DNA of 64,000 bases from Streptomyces celluloflavus (GTDB lineage Bacteria > Actinomycetota > Actinomycetes > Streptomycetales > Streptomycetaceae): NCBI GenBank assembly GCA_000720995.1, contig JOEL01000004.1, positions 1-64,000 of the forward strand, read 5' to 3'. Of the stretch, positions 33,846-41,545 are shown in pieces. The number at the start of each line of letters is the position of its first letter. Position 1 is the stretch's first letter. The notes under the pieces were generated by a model that was given only the letters and a program-made list of their open reading frames with translations, was not told the DNA's origin and searched no databases. Made by a program: the position numbers and the translations under genes.

Positions 33846-34883
33846 ATGCTCGAAGACCGTATGGCAGCAGCCCCCTCGATCACGCCGAAGATCGGGCAGC
33901 AGCCGGGCCCGCAGACACCGCCGGCTCCCTGGCCCGCCGCGTATCCCCAGGGGTACGCGGTGGTCGACGTGGAGACCACCGGCCTGGCCCGCGACGACCG
34001 GATCATCTCCGCCGCCGTGTACCAACTCGACGCACACGGCGAGGTCCAGGACCACTGGTACACCCTCGTCAACCCGCAGCGCGATCCCGGCCCGGTCTGG
34101 ATCCACGGCCTCACCAGCGCGGTGCTGGCCGACGCCCCGCTCTTCCCGGAGATCGTCCCGCAGCTCTCGGAGCGCCTCGCGGACCGCGTGCTGGTCGCGC
34201 ACAACGCGATGTTCGACTGGTCGATGATCTCCCGCGAGTACGCCCGCGCCCACGCCACCGCCCCGGTGCACCAGCGGCTGTGCACGATCGCGCTCTCCAA
34301 GGAGCTGCGGCTGCCGCTGCCCAACCACAAGCTGGAGTCCCTCGCGGCCCATTACGGCGTCGTGCAGGAGCACGCCCACCACGCCCTGGACGACGCCCGG
34401 GTGCTGGCCGAGGCGTTCCGCCCCAGCCTGCGGCGGGCCGCCCAGGAGAATCTGCGGCTGCCGCTGCTGGGCTGCCAGCCGCTGACGGAGTGGTCGGACT
34501 CCCCCGCGCCCCGGCAGCACCGGTCCGCGCCGGCGTACCGCCCCACCTCCTGGCGGCCGGCCCGCAAGCGCCCCGCGTGCCCGTACCCCAACCCGGGGCG
34601 CTACGAGACCGGCGGGCGCCTCGTCCAGGGGATGCGGGTCGCCTTCTCGGGTGACACCTCGGTGGACCGCGAGCTGCTGGAGGACCGGGCGATCGAGGCC
34701 GGGCTGCACATCGCCACCAGCGTCTCCCGGCTGACCAGCCTGCTGGTGACCAACGACCCCGACGCGCGGACCTCCAAGACCGCCAAGGCGGCGTCGTTCG
34801 GCACGGTCGTGATCGACGAGGCGGCCTTCATGCAGCTGCTGCGGGACGTGGTCCCCGCGGACCAGGCGCCTGCTTCCGGGTGA
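33846..34883 (+). CDS. DEDDh 3'-5' exonuclease (DnaQ-like) with BRCT-type domain
   Basis: The 345-residue protein has an N-terminal DnaQ-type exonuclease (about 38-200). Motif I is YAVVDVETTGL, motif II appears around LVAHNAMFDWSMI, and motif III is HHALDDARVLAEA. A linker rich in Pro and Arg leads to a BRCT-like C-terminal domain (about 255-335: LVQGMRVAFSGDTSVDRELL, TSLLVTNDPDARTSKTAKAA). The combination is common in Streptomyces and suggests repair or proofreading-type trimming, but the substrate is unknown. ATG 33846 is used. Confidence 0.9.
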   Translation: MLEDRMAAAPSITPKIGQQPGPQTPPAPWPAAYPQGYAVVDVETTGLARDDRIISAAVYQLDAHGEVQDHWYTLVNPQRDPGPVWIHGLTSAVLADAPLFPEIVPQLSERLADRVLVAHNAMFDWSMISREYARAHATAPVHQRLCTIALSKELRLPLPNHKLESLAAHYGVVQEHAHHALDDARVLAEAFRPSLRRAAQENLRLPLLGCQPLTEWSDSPAPRQHRSAPAYRPTSWRPARKRPACPYPNPGRYETGGRLVQGMRVAFSGDTSVDRELLEDRAIEAGLHIATSVSRLTSLLVTNDPDARTSKTAKAASFGTVVIDEAAFMQLLRDVVPADQAPASG

Positions 34884-34946
34884 AGCACGCCCAACACGCG
34901 CGCCGGGGCCGCGCCCCGCACCCGGCCCGCCCGCACCCTGTGGCGC

Positions 34947-35180
34947 ATGGCACGTTGTGAGGTCTGCGGAAACGACTACGGCATGACGTTCGAGGTGCAC
35001 GCACAGGGCGCGATTCACGTCTTCGACTGCTTCTCCTGCGCGATCCACCGCATGGCGCCGATCTGTGAGCACTGCCGGTGCCAGATCATCGGCCAGGGCG
35101 TCGAGGCCGAGGGGCAGTGGTTCTGCGGGGCGCACTGCGCCCGTTCGGAGGGGCGAACCGGCATCGTCGACCGGGTCTGA
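34947..35180 (+). CDS. Small Cys-rich protein with paired zinc knuckles
   Basis: The 77-residue protein carries four Cys-pair motifs: CEVC (4-7), CFSC, CEHCRC and CGAHC, consistent with one or two zinc sites. The pattern ARCEVCGNDYGMTFEV and CEHCRCQIIGQGVEAEGQWF resembles a miniature LIM- or metallothionein-like arrangement. The function is unknown, but it is conserved across Streptomyces by recollection. ATG 34947 is the only sensible start. It is 63 bases after the exonuclease stop, on the same strand. Confidence 0.8.
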   Translation: MARCEVCGNDYGMTFEVHAQGAIHVFDCFSCAIHRMAPICEHCRCQIIGQGVEAEGQWFCGAHCARSEGRTGIVDRV

Positions 35181-35263
35181 GCGCGCCGCCGCGCCGCGGG
35201 CGGTCCGGCTCTCCGGCGGACCCCGTGCTCCGGGGCCACCGCCCGCCGGGTACCGTCGAAGCC

Positions 35264-36097
35264 GTGTACCGCTTCCTGTTGTCCCGGCAGTGGGTGATCC
35301 TCACCCTCGTGGGACTCGTCCTGATCCCAGTCATGATCAAGCTGGGTTACTGGCAGCTCCACCGCCATGAGCACAAGGTCGCGCAGAACCAGCTCATCGC
35401 GGCGAACCTCGCCGCACGCCCGGTCCCGGTCACCGACCTGACCGCCCCCGGCCGCGCGCTGCCCCGCGACGACATGTGGCGCCGGGTCACCGCCACCGGT
35501 ACGTACGACACCGCGCACGAGGTCGTCGTCCGCCGCCGCACCGCCGCCGACGAGCAGAGCATCGGCTCCTACGTCCTGACGCCGCTGCTGCTCGGCAACG
35601 GCGAAACGGTGCTGATCAACCGCGGCTGGATCCCGGCCGGCAACGATCTCACCAAGTACCCCGACGTGCCGCCCGCCCCGCGTGGCACGGTCATGGTGAC
35701 CGGCCGGATGATGGCCGACGAGACCAGCGCCGAGAGCGGCATCAAGAACACCAAGGGCCTGCCGGACCGCCAGGTCATGCTGATCAGCAGCGCGGAGCAG
35801 GCGAAGCGGCTGGCCCGGCCGGTGCTCGGCGGCTATATCGAGCAGACCGGGCCCGAAGCGGCCGACGGCAAGCCCGAGCTGGTTCCCGCGCCCGACCACG
35901 ACAGCATCGGCCCGCACATGGCGTACGCCATCCAGTGGTGGCTGTTCGCGGCGGCCGTGCCGGTCGGCTGGTTCATCCTGGTCCGCCGCGAGCGCCGCGA
36001 CCGGGCGGCGGCCGCCGCCGAGGAGGCCGCGGCGGACGGGACCGACGCGGCGGAGCAGGCCGCCGAGGCGGTGGCACCGGCGCCCGCCGGGCCGTAG
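35264..36097 (+). CDS. SURF1 family cytochrome oxidase assembly protein
   Basis: The 277-residue protein has two membrane helices (about 8-24 and 218-238, WWLFAAAVPVGWFILVRRER) flanking an outer domain. SURF1 markers are LGYWQLHRHEHKVAQN, RVTATGTYDTAHEVVVRRRT, VLINRGWIPAGND and HMAYAIQWWLFA. SURF1 helps heme insertion into cytochrome c oxidase. The C-terminus is an Ala/Glu-rich tail. GTG 35264 opens the first helix. It precedes a GH15 gene by 56 bases in the same direction, but they are not obviously functionally linked. Confidence 0.9.
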   Translation: MYRFLLSRQWVILTLVGLVLIPVMIKLGYWQLHRHEHKVAQNQLIAANLAARPVPVTDLTAPGRALPRDDMWRRVTATGTYDTAHEVVVRRRTAADEQSIGSYVLTPLLLGNGETVLINRGWIPAGNDLTKYPDVPPAPRGTVMVTGRMMADETSAESGIKNTKGLPDRQVMLISSAEQAKRLARPVLGGYIEQTGPEAADGKPELVPAPDHDSIGPHMAYAIQWWLFAAAVPVGWFILVRRERRDRAAAAAEEAAADGTDAAEQAAEAVAPAPAGP

Positions 36098-36153
36098 CCC
36101 GGACAGCCGCTACCACCGCGTAGCGGACCCGCCCGGCGGGAAGGGTGCGCTGA

Positions 36154-37938
36154 GTGCACCCACTTATCGAGGACTACGCGCTCATCGGCGATCTCCAGAC
36201 CGCCGCACTCGTCTGCCGCGACGGCTCCATCGACTGGCTGTGTCTGCCCCGCTTCGACTCCGGCGCCTGCTTCGCCGCCCTCCTCGGCAGCCGGGACAAC
36301 GGCCACTGGCAGCTGGCGCCGACATCCTTGATCGCCCGCCCGGAGCGCTCCTACCGCGGCGATTCGCTCGTCCTGGACACCGTCTGGCAGACCCCCACCG
36401 GCACCGTCAAGGTCACCGACTTCATGCCGCAGCGCGACCGCGCGCCCGAGATCGTCCGGATCGCCGAGGGGATCAGCGGCAGCGTCGAGATGCGCGGTGT
36501 GCTGCGGCTGCGGTTCGACTACGGGCGGGTGGTGCCCTGGATGCGGCACTCCAAGGGCTGCCGGGTCGCGGTCGCCGGCCCCGATTCGGTGTGGCTGCGC
36601 ACCCCACCCCAAGTCACCACGTACGGAAAGGACTTCAGCACCCGCTCGGACTTCACCCTCACCGAGGGCGAGCGGGCCGCCTTCGTCCTGACCTGGCACC
36701 CTTCGCACAAGCCCCGCCCGCCCGCCACCGACCCGTTCGAGGCCCTCGACTGCACTCTGGACGACTGGCGCGAATGGTCCGCGCGGTGCCGCTACGACGG
36801 TCCGCACCGCGGCGCCGTGATCCGTTCGCTGATCACCCTCAAGGCCCTCACCTACGCGCCCACCGGCGGCATCGTCGCGGCCCCCACCACCTCGCTGCCC
36901 GAGGAGCTGGGCGGCGTCCGCAACTGGGACTACCGCTACTGCTGGCTGCGCGACGCCAGCCTCACCCTGAATTCCCTGCTCTCCGCCGGCTACCTGGAGG
37001 AGGCCGGCGCCTGGCGGGACTGGCTGCTGCGCGCGGTGGCCGGCGCCCCCGACGACCTCCAGATCATGTACGGGCTGTCGGGCGAGCGGCGGCTGCCCGA
37101 GGCGGAGCTGCCGTGGCTGTCCGGCTACGCCGATTCCGTCCCCGTACGGATCGGCAACGCCGCCGTCGACCAGCGCCAGCTCGACGTCTACGGCGAGGTG
37201 CTGGACTCCTTCCACATCGCGCGCACGGCGGGGCTGCCGTCGGAGCCGCACGCCTGGAACATCCAGCGCTCGCTGGTGAACTACCTGGAGTCCACCTGGC
37301 GCGATCCGGACGAGGGGCTGTGGGAGATCCGCGGGCCGCGCCGGCACTTCGTGCACTCCAAGGTCATGGCCTGGGTCGCCGCCGACCGCGCGGTCCGCGC
37401 ACTGGAGGCGTATCCGAAGGCCCGCGGGGACATCGACCGCTGGCGGGCGATGCGCGACGACATCCACCGCGAGGTCTGCGAACGCGGCTACGACGCCGCG
37501 CGCGGCACCTTTACCCAGTCCTACGGCTCCACCGACCTGGACGCCGCGACCCTGGTGATCCCCCGGGTCGGTTTCCTGCCGGGTGACGACCCGCGGGTCG
37601 TCTCGACCGTCGACACGGTCCGCCGGGAGCTGTCCCACGACGGGCTGGTGCGCCGCTACAGCACCGAGGGCGGCTCCATCGACGGGCTGCCGGGCGGCGA
37701 GGGCACGTTCCTGGTCTGCTCGTTCTGGCTCGCCGACGCCCTGCACCTGACCGGCCGCCCCAAAGAGGCCCGCGCACTGTTCAAGCGGCTGCTCGCGCTC
37801 CGCAACGACGTGGGACTGCTCTCCGAGGAGTACGACCCGGCCGCCCGGCGCCAACTGGGCAACTTCCCGCAGGCATTCAGCCATATCGGTCTGGTCGGGA
37901 CCGCCCTCGCGCTGTTCGGCGACGCGGAGGCAGACTAG
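36154..37938 (+). CDS. GH15 glucoamylase/trehalase-like glycosidase
   Basis: The 594-residue cytoplasmic protein starts with the family's N-terminal beta-sandwich (IEDYALIGDLQTAALVCRDG, SIDWLCLPRFDSGACFAALL) and continues with an (alpha/alpha)6 barrel: NWDYRYCWLRDASLTL (from about residue 257), DEGLWEIRG (probable acid Glu) and a later GTFLVCSFWLADALHL. In mycobacteria close relatives are trehalases; the substrate here (trehalose, maltodextrin or another glucoside) is open. GTG 36154 begins a natural N-terminus. The stop is five bases before the following SDR gene, so they are co-transcribed. Confidence 0.92.
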   Translation: MHPLIEDYALIGDLQTAALVCRDGSIDWLCLPRFDSGACFAALLGSRDNGHWQLAPTSLIARPERSYRGDSLVLDTVWQTPTGTVKVTDFMPQRDRAPEIVRIAEGISGSVEMRGVLRLRFDYGRVVPWMRHSKGCRVAVAGPDSVWLRTPPQVTTYGKDFSTRSDFTLTEGERAAFVLTWHPSHKPRPPATDPFEALDCTLDDWREWSARCRYDGPHRGAVIRSLITLKALTYAPTGGIVAAPTTSLPEELGGVRNWDYRYCWLRDASLTLNSLLSAGYLEEAGAWRDWLLRAVAGAPDDLQIMYGLSGERRLPEAELPWLSGYADSVPVRIGNAAVDQRQLDVYGEVLDSFHIARTAGLPSEPHAWNIQRSLVNYLESTWRDPDEGLWEIRGPRRHFVHSKVMAWVAADRAVRALEAYPKARGDIDRWRAMRDDIHREVCERGYDAARGTFTQSYGSTDLDAATLVIPRVGFLPGDDPRVVSTVDTVRRELSHDGLVRRYSTEGGSIDGLPGGEGTFLVCSFWLADALHLTGRPKEARALFKRLLALRNDVGLLSEEYDPAARRQLGNFPQAFSHIGLVGTALALFGDAEAD

Positions 37939-37942
37939 GGCC

Positions 37943-38698
37943 ATGGATCTTGGACTCAGGGACCGGACGTACCTCCTCACCGGCGCGACCCGCGGCCTCG
38001 GCTTCGCCACCGCCCGCGAACTGGTCGCCGACGGCGCCAACGTCGTGCTCACCGGACGCACCGAGCAGAGCGCGCTCGCGGCCGCCGCCACACTGGGCGA
38101 GCGCGCCCTCGGGGTGGCGGCCGACAACGCCGACCCGGACGCCGCCGCGCGGCTGATCGCGACCGCCCGCGAGCGGTTCGGCCGCTTCGACGGCGTGCTG
38201 ATCAGCGTGGGCGGTCCGGCGCCCGGCTCGGCCGCCGACAACACCGACGAACAGTGGCGGTCGGCCTTCGAGTCGGTCTTCCTCGGCGCGGTACGGCTGG
38301 CCCGCACGGCCGCCGCCGAACTGACCGAGGGCGGCGTGATCGGCTTCGTGCTCTCCCTCTCGGTCCACGAGCCGATCGCCGGGCTGACCATCTCCAACGG
38401 CCTGCGCCCGGGGCTCGCCGGCTTCGCGAAGTCGCTGTCCGACGAGGTGGGCCCGCGCGGTATCCGTGTCGTCGGCCTACTGCCCGGCCGGATCGCCACC
38501 GACCGGATGGCCCAGCTCGACGCCCTGTCGGGCGATCCGGAGCGCTCCCGGGCCCGCAACACGGCGACGATCGCGCTGGCCCGCTACGGCGAGCCGGCGG
38601 AGTTCGGCCGAACCGCGGCGTTCCTGCTGTCGCCGGCCGCGTCGTACCTCACCGGGGTGATGGTGCCGGTGGACGGCGGCGCCGGGCACGGGTTCTGA
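37943..38698 (+). CDS. SDR-fold protein lacking the canonical Tyr/Lys
   Basis: The 251-residue short-chain dehydrogenase-like protein has the cofactor loop TGATRGLG (13-20) and the C-terminal LTGVMVPVDGGAGHGF. The usual Y-x3-K catalytic pair is replaced: aligning with FabG, the Tyr position is S151 and the Lys position R155 (in TISNGLRPGLAGF). The conserved Ser appears in FVLSLS. It may use a different chemistry or bind without catalysis. It follows the GH15 gene by four bases and is closed by a hairpin at 38715-38740. Confidence 0.88.
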   Translation: MDLGLRDRTYLLTGATRGLGFATARELVADGANVVLTGRTEQSALAAAATLGERALGVAADNADPDAAARLIATARERFGRFDGVLISVGGPAPGSAADNTDEQWRSAFESVFLGAVRLARTAAAELTEGGVIGFVLSLSVHEPIAGLTISNGLRPGLAGFAKSLSDEVGPRGIRVVGLLPGRIATDRMAQLDALSGDPERSRARNTATIALARYGEPAEFGRTAAFLLSPAASYLTGVMVPVDGGAGHGF

Positions 38699-38714
38699 CA
38701 CGCCGCCGGGCGGG

Positions 38715-38740
38715 CGCGCCGGGCGGGGCCGCCCGGCGCG
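38715..38740. terminator. Perfect 12-bp hairpin after SDR gene
   Basis: Cgcgccgggcgg (38715-38726) and ccgcccggcgcg (38729-38740) pair with a minimal loop, 16 bases past the SDR stop and just before the MITE-like repeat. Confidence 0.7.
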
Positions 38741-38746
38741 GTGGCC

Positions 38747-38935
38747 TGGGGGCTTCTGGCGGATCTCCGTGGCGGAAGGAGCGGTGCTGGTGCGTGCGAT
38801 CGCAAGGCGCCGGGATGTCTTCATGACGGAGCTACGGGGGCACTTCGGCAACGCCGCGTGGGGACACCTCCCGGCGGAAGCCGGGGGAGGGCGCGCAGGG
38901 CACCGCGACGCCGCGGAGATCCGCCGGAAGCCCGC
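38747..38935. repeat. MITE-like palindromic element, copy 2
   Basis: This copy matches 2229-2424 along its whole length with scattered substitutions and small indels. The ends are again inverted: GGGGGCTTCTGGCGGATCTC at 38748 onward and the complement of GGGCTTCCGGCGGATCTC ending near 38933. The inner hairpin core cctcccggcggaagccgggg and the block ttcggcaacgccgcgtgggg are shared. The right end abuts the TAG stop codon of the leftward amaP-like gene, so the element forms that gene's 3' boundary. Confidence 0.8.
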
Positions 38936-39540
38936 TAGCTGACCCGTTCCGCCCGGTGCCCCCGGGCGCGCAGCCGGACGTGCGCCGGTAGCCGGTCGAG
39001 CCCCGCCGAACGGCGCGCCCGCGCCACCGCCTCGCCGGACAGGCGCAGCACGACGGTGCCCGGATCGGCGTGCGGGGCGAGCAGCAGGACGGCCCGCAGC
39101 CGCGGCGCCGTCCGGCGGCCGGTCAGCACCACCCCGGCCCGGTCGACGCCCTCCAGCGCCACCGTCTCGGCCGCGAGGACGTCCTCCAGCGCCCGGCCGC
39201 GGACCACGGCGCCCTCGCCGTCGCCGCTGTCGACCAGGACCTCGGGCAGCCGGTGCCTGCGGAACTGGGCCAGCAGCCACCACAGCAGGAGCAGCACGAG
39301 CACGGCGAGCGCGGCGATCACCGCCGGCCACCACCAGCCGCTGTCCGTCCAGCGGGTGCGGGTGCGCGCGGGGACCAGGACGTCGCCGGGCGCGGTCCAG
39401 GGCCAGCCGCCGGGCAGTCCGAGATGCCAGGCCGCGGGCAGGCCCAGCCCGCCCAGCAGCACCGCGCCGCCGGTCCCCAGCAGCACCGCGCCGGTCAGGC
39501 CGAGCAGTATCCGGTTGGCGGTGCCGCGGACCTCGCGCAT
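38935..39540 (-). CDS. amaP: Alkaline-shock membrane anchor protein (AmaP-like)
   Basis: The 201-residue protein has two membrane helices (about 8-30 and 70-92, AVIAALAVLVLLLLWWLLAQ) followed by a soluble domain (VLVDSGDGEGAVVRGRALED, VEALEGVDRAG-like region and VVLRLSGEAVARARR). This is the organisation of AmaP, which anchors Asp23 to the membrane in staphylococci. It is last in an operon with two Asp23/Gls24 genes and two small membrane genes. The stop codon TAG (38935-38937) lies at the edge of the MITE-like element, so the natural C-terminus may have been changed by insertion. Confidence 0.85.
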   Translation of the reverse strand: MREVRGTANRILLGLTGAVLLGTGGAVLLGGLGLPAAWHLGLPGGWPWTAPGDVLVPARTRTRWTDSGWWWPAVIAALAVLVLLLLWWLLAQFRRHRLPEVLVDSGDGEGAVVRGRALEDVLAAETVALEGVDRAGVVLTGRRTAPRLRAVLLLAPHADPGTVVLRLSGEAVARARRSAGLDRLPAHVRLRARGHRAERVS

Positions 39541-39545
39541 CGCGC

Positions 39546-40208
39546 TCACCTCTTCGTCGGGCGCCGGACGTGTACGGACAGGCCCAGCCGGTGCGCCAGC
39601 CCCAGCTGCCGCAGTCCCTCGCCGAGCACCGCGTCGAGATCGCCGCGGACCTCCGCCAGCTCCCGGAAGTGGGCGACGGCCCGTGCCCTGGCCCTGCGGC
39701 GGCCGACGGACACCCGTACGGACCGGACCCCGGAGACCTCCATGGCGCGGTCGCGCAGCACCAGTGCGGCGGCCGTCCGGTCGAGTCCGGCCCGGATGTC
39801 CGGGGCGGTGCGCCGCATCGGCAGTACCCCGCGCAGCCCGGGGGTGACGGCCAGCACGATCAGCCACACCCCGATGAGCAGCGCGGCCGCCGCACCGCCC
39901 AGCACCCAGGGGTCGTCGAGGTGACGGGTGGCCAGTTCGTGGGCGAGCCGCCGGCGCCAGGCCATCGCGGGGCGGCCGGCGCGCACCGCGGCCACGTCGT
40001 AGAGCAGCAGTCCGGCCGCGCCGCAGAGCACCAGGGAGACGAGGACGGCCGGTACCCGGCGGGCCGACCAGAACCGTCCGGCCCGGCCGCCGTCCGCCGT
40101 ACGGGGATCCGCCGGCCCGGACGGCGCCGGCCCGTCCGCGCCGCCGTCCGGCTTGTCGAGGGTGGGCGGCGGGCCGGTGCCCACGGGCCCGGCGGCGTCG
40201 TCGCTCAT
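39546..40208 (-). CDS. DUF6286 family membrane protein
   Basis: The 220-residue protein has a disordered Pro/Asp-rich N-terminus (1-42), two membrane helices (about 52-72 and 103-123, VLGGAAAALLIGVWLIVLAV) and a C-terminal domain (LRDRAMEVSGVRSVRVSVGR, RELAEVRGDLDAVLGEGLRQ) resembling AmaP/DUF6286 soluble domains. It begins with ATGA overlap on the Asp23-like stop and ends five bases before amaP. The operon context suggests an envelope-stress role; biochemical function is unknown. Confidence 0.82.
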   Translation of the reverse strand: MSDDAAGPVGTGPPPTLDKPDGGADGPAPSGPADPRTADGGRAGRFWSARRVPAVLVSLVLCGAAGLLLYDVAAVRAGRPAMAWRRRLAHELATRHLDDPWVLGGAAAALLIGVWLIVLAVTPGLRGVLPMRRTAPDIRAGLDRTAAALVLRDRAMEVSGVRSVRVSVGRRRARARAVAHFRELAEVRGDLDAVLGEGLRQLGLAHRLGLSVHVRRPTKR

Positions 40209-40597
40209 CGCACCCGTCCCCGGTCCGTGCCGTCCAGCAGCGGCGAGTGCAGCCGCTCGACCTCCACGGCGACCTCGGGCACCGTCATGTTCGCCAGCTC
40301 CGTGACCTGCTCGATGACGCGGCGGCGCACCTCACCGCACCGCGCGCCGATGTCGCAGGGGTAGCCCAGTTCCACGGTCACCCGGACCCGGGCCTCGCCG
40401 AAATCCGGCCGGCCGTCCCGGCGGTGGACGGTCACCGTCGCGTGCGCGTCCGTGGGGGCCCCTGGGGACGCCGCGCGCAGCGTCTCGCGCGCCGCCGCCG
40501 CGGCGATCTTCGCCACCACCCGGTCGGCGACGCGGGTCGCGCCCCGCTCGCCCGCCGGTACGGCGGCGACCGCGGCGGCCGGGGACACCGTGGCCAT
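40205..40597 (-). CDS. Asp23/Gls24 family envelope stress protein (second)
   Basis: The 130-residue cytoplasmic protein has the Asp23/Gls24 fold: RVADRVVAKIAAAAARETLR, VTVELGYPCDIGARCGEVRR and VIEQVTELANMTVPEVAVEV. Asp23 proteins form membrane-associated filaments anchored by AmaP in other Gram-positives. Its stop overlaps the DUF6286 start by four bases and its start is six bases from the small membrane gene upstream, so it is within one operon. Two Cys near residues 80 and 86 are unusual for the family. Confidence 0.85.
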   Translation of the reverse strand: MATVSPAAAVAAVPAGERGATRVADRVVAKIAAAAARETLRAASPGAPTDAHATVTVHRRDGRPDFGEARVRVTVELGYPCDIGARCGEVRRRVIEQVTELANMTVPEVAVEVERLHSPLLDGTDRGRVR

Positions 40598-40603
40598 CCG
40601 CCC

Positions 40604-40804
40604 TCACCGCCGCCGGTCGCGGTCGCTGCCGCGCGTGCGCGAACGGAAGAAGTCGCCGGGCTCCAGGTCCCCGTCGAGGAATCTGCCCGCCACGAACCCG
40701 ATGGCGCCCAGCGCCGCCACCAGGACAAAGGCCCCGAACCCGCCGAAGTACCCGGCGAAGCCCAGCGCCATACCGGCCAGAAGGCCGACCACGGCCATGC
40801 TCAT
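40604..40804 (-). CDS. Small DUF2273-like membrane protein
   Basis: The 66-residue protein is two closely spaced hydrophobic helices (VVGLLAGMALGFAGYFGGFG, AFVLVAALGAIGFVAGRFLD) with a basic C-terminus. The glycine pattern and FVAGRFLDGDL resemble DUF2273 small proteins that accompany Gls24/Asp23 genes. ATG 40804 is followed by an in-frame ATG at 40798. It sits between the two Asp23-like genes in the operon. Confidence 0.75.
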   Translation of the reverse strand: MSMAVVGLLAGMALGFAGYFGGFGAFVLVAALGAIGFVAGRFLDGDLEPGDFFRSRTRGSDRDRRR

Positions 40805-40860
40805 CGTGCGCTCCTTCGCTACCGCTCCGGTCGGATCGCCACCGCTGCGGACGGGCCCGG

Positions 40861-41325
40861 TCACTGGAGCCGCGGCTCCGATTCCTCGTCCTCGTCCTCC
40901 TCGTCGGGCAGCTTGACGTCGCTGACCGCGATATTGACCTCGACGACCTCCAGGCTCGTCATCCGTTCGACGGCGGCGATGACGTTCTCCCGGACGTCCC
41001 GCGCGACATCGGCGATGGAGACGCCGTAGTCGACCACGATCTCCAGGTCCAGCGCGGTCTGCACCTCGCCGACCTCGGCCTTCACCCCGCGCGTCGCGGT
41101 GGCCGACCGGCCCCCGCCGGGCACCCGGTCGCGGACCGCGCCGAGGGTGCGGGCGAGACCGCTGCCCATGGTGTGGACGCCGGCGACATCGCGGGCCGCG
41201 AGCCCGGCGATCTTCTCGACGACACCGTCGGCGATGGTGGTCCGCCCGCGGGTCGCCGGGTCGCCGCCGCCCCGTCTGGTGCCGAGCGGCTTCCCGCCTT
41301 CCGACTCCGGTGCGCTGTCGTTCAT
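40861..41325 (-). CDS. Asp23/Gls24 family envelope stress protein (first)
   Basis: The 154-residue protein shows the full Asp23 domain: RTTIADGVVEKIAGLAARDV, AGVHTMGS, VKAEVGEVQTALDLEIVVDY, VIAAVERMTSLEVVEVNIAV. The tail is acidic (DEEDEDEESE). It is the first gene of the leftward operon (two Asp23, DUF2273-like, DUF6286, AmaP). ATG 41325 is preferred over the adjoining GTG at 41328. The divergent upstream gene also looks Asp23-related. Confidence 0.9.
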   Translation of the reverse strand: MNDSAPESEGGKPLGTRRGGGDPATRGRTTIADGVVEKIAGLAARDVAGVHTMGSGLARTLGAVRDRVPGGGRSATATRGVKAEVGEVQTALDLEIVVDYGVSIADVARDVRENVIAAVERMTSLEVVEVNIAVSDVKLPDEEDEDEESEPRLQ

Positions 41326-41545
41326 CACCGTTCACCCTTTCCCGGGCGAGAAGCGGCCCGTCCGCCTGGTTCCCTTTGGTGGAGTTCGGCGTTGTTTTCC
41401 CGTTTATCACAGTAGGGCCGGTTCTCCTGGTCCGCCGGGAAAATGCGGCAGCGGAGTGCAGGGCGGGGTGCCGGCCGGCATCCGCCCTGCTCCGCGGGCA
41501 GATCTGCGGCAGGCTGGGGGCACGGTCCGGGAAAGGGGCGACGCG

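Noticed and set aside
41329-41545. A SigB-type promoter in the divergent Asp23 region (gttttcc near 41395 to 41420)
   Set aside because: The GTTT and GGG elements are present but spacing is about two bases too long, so the call is not supported.
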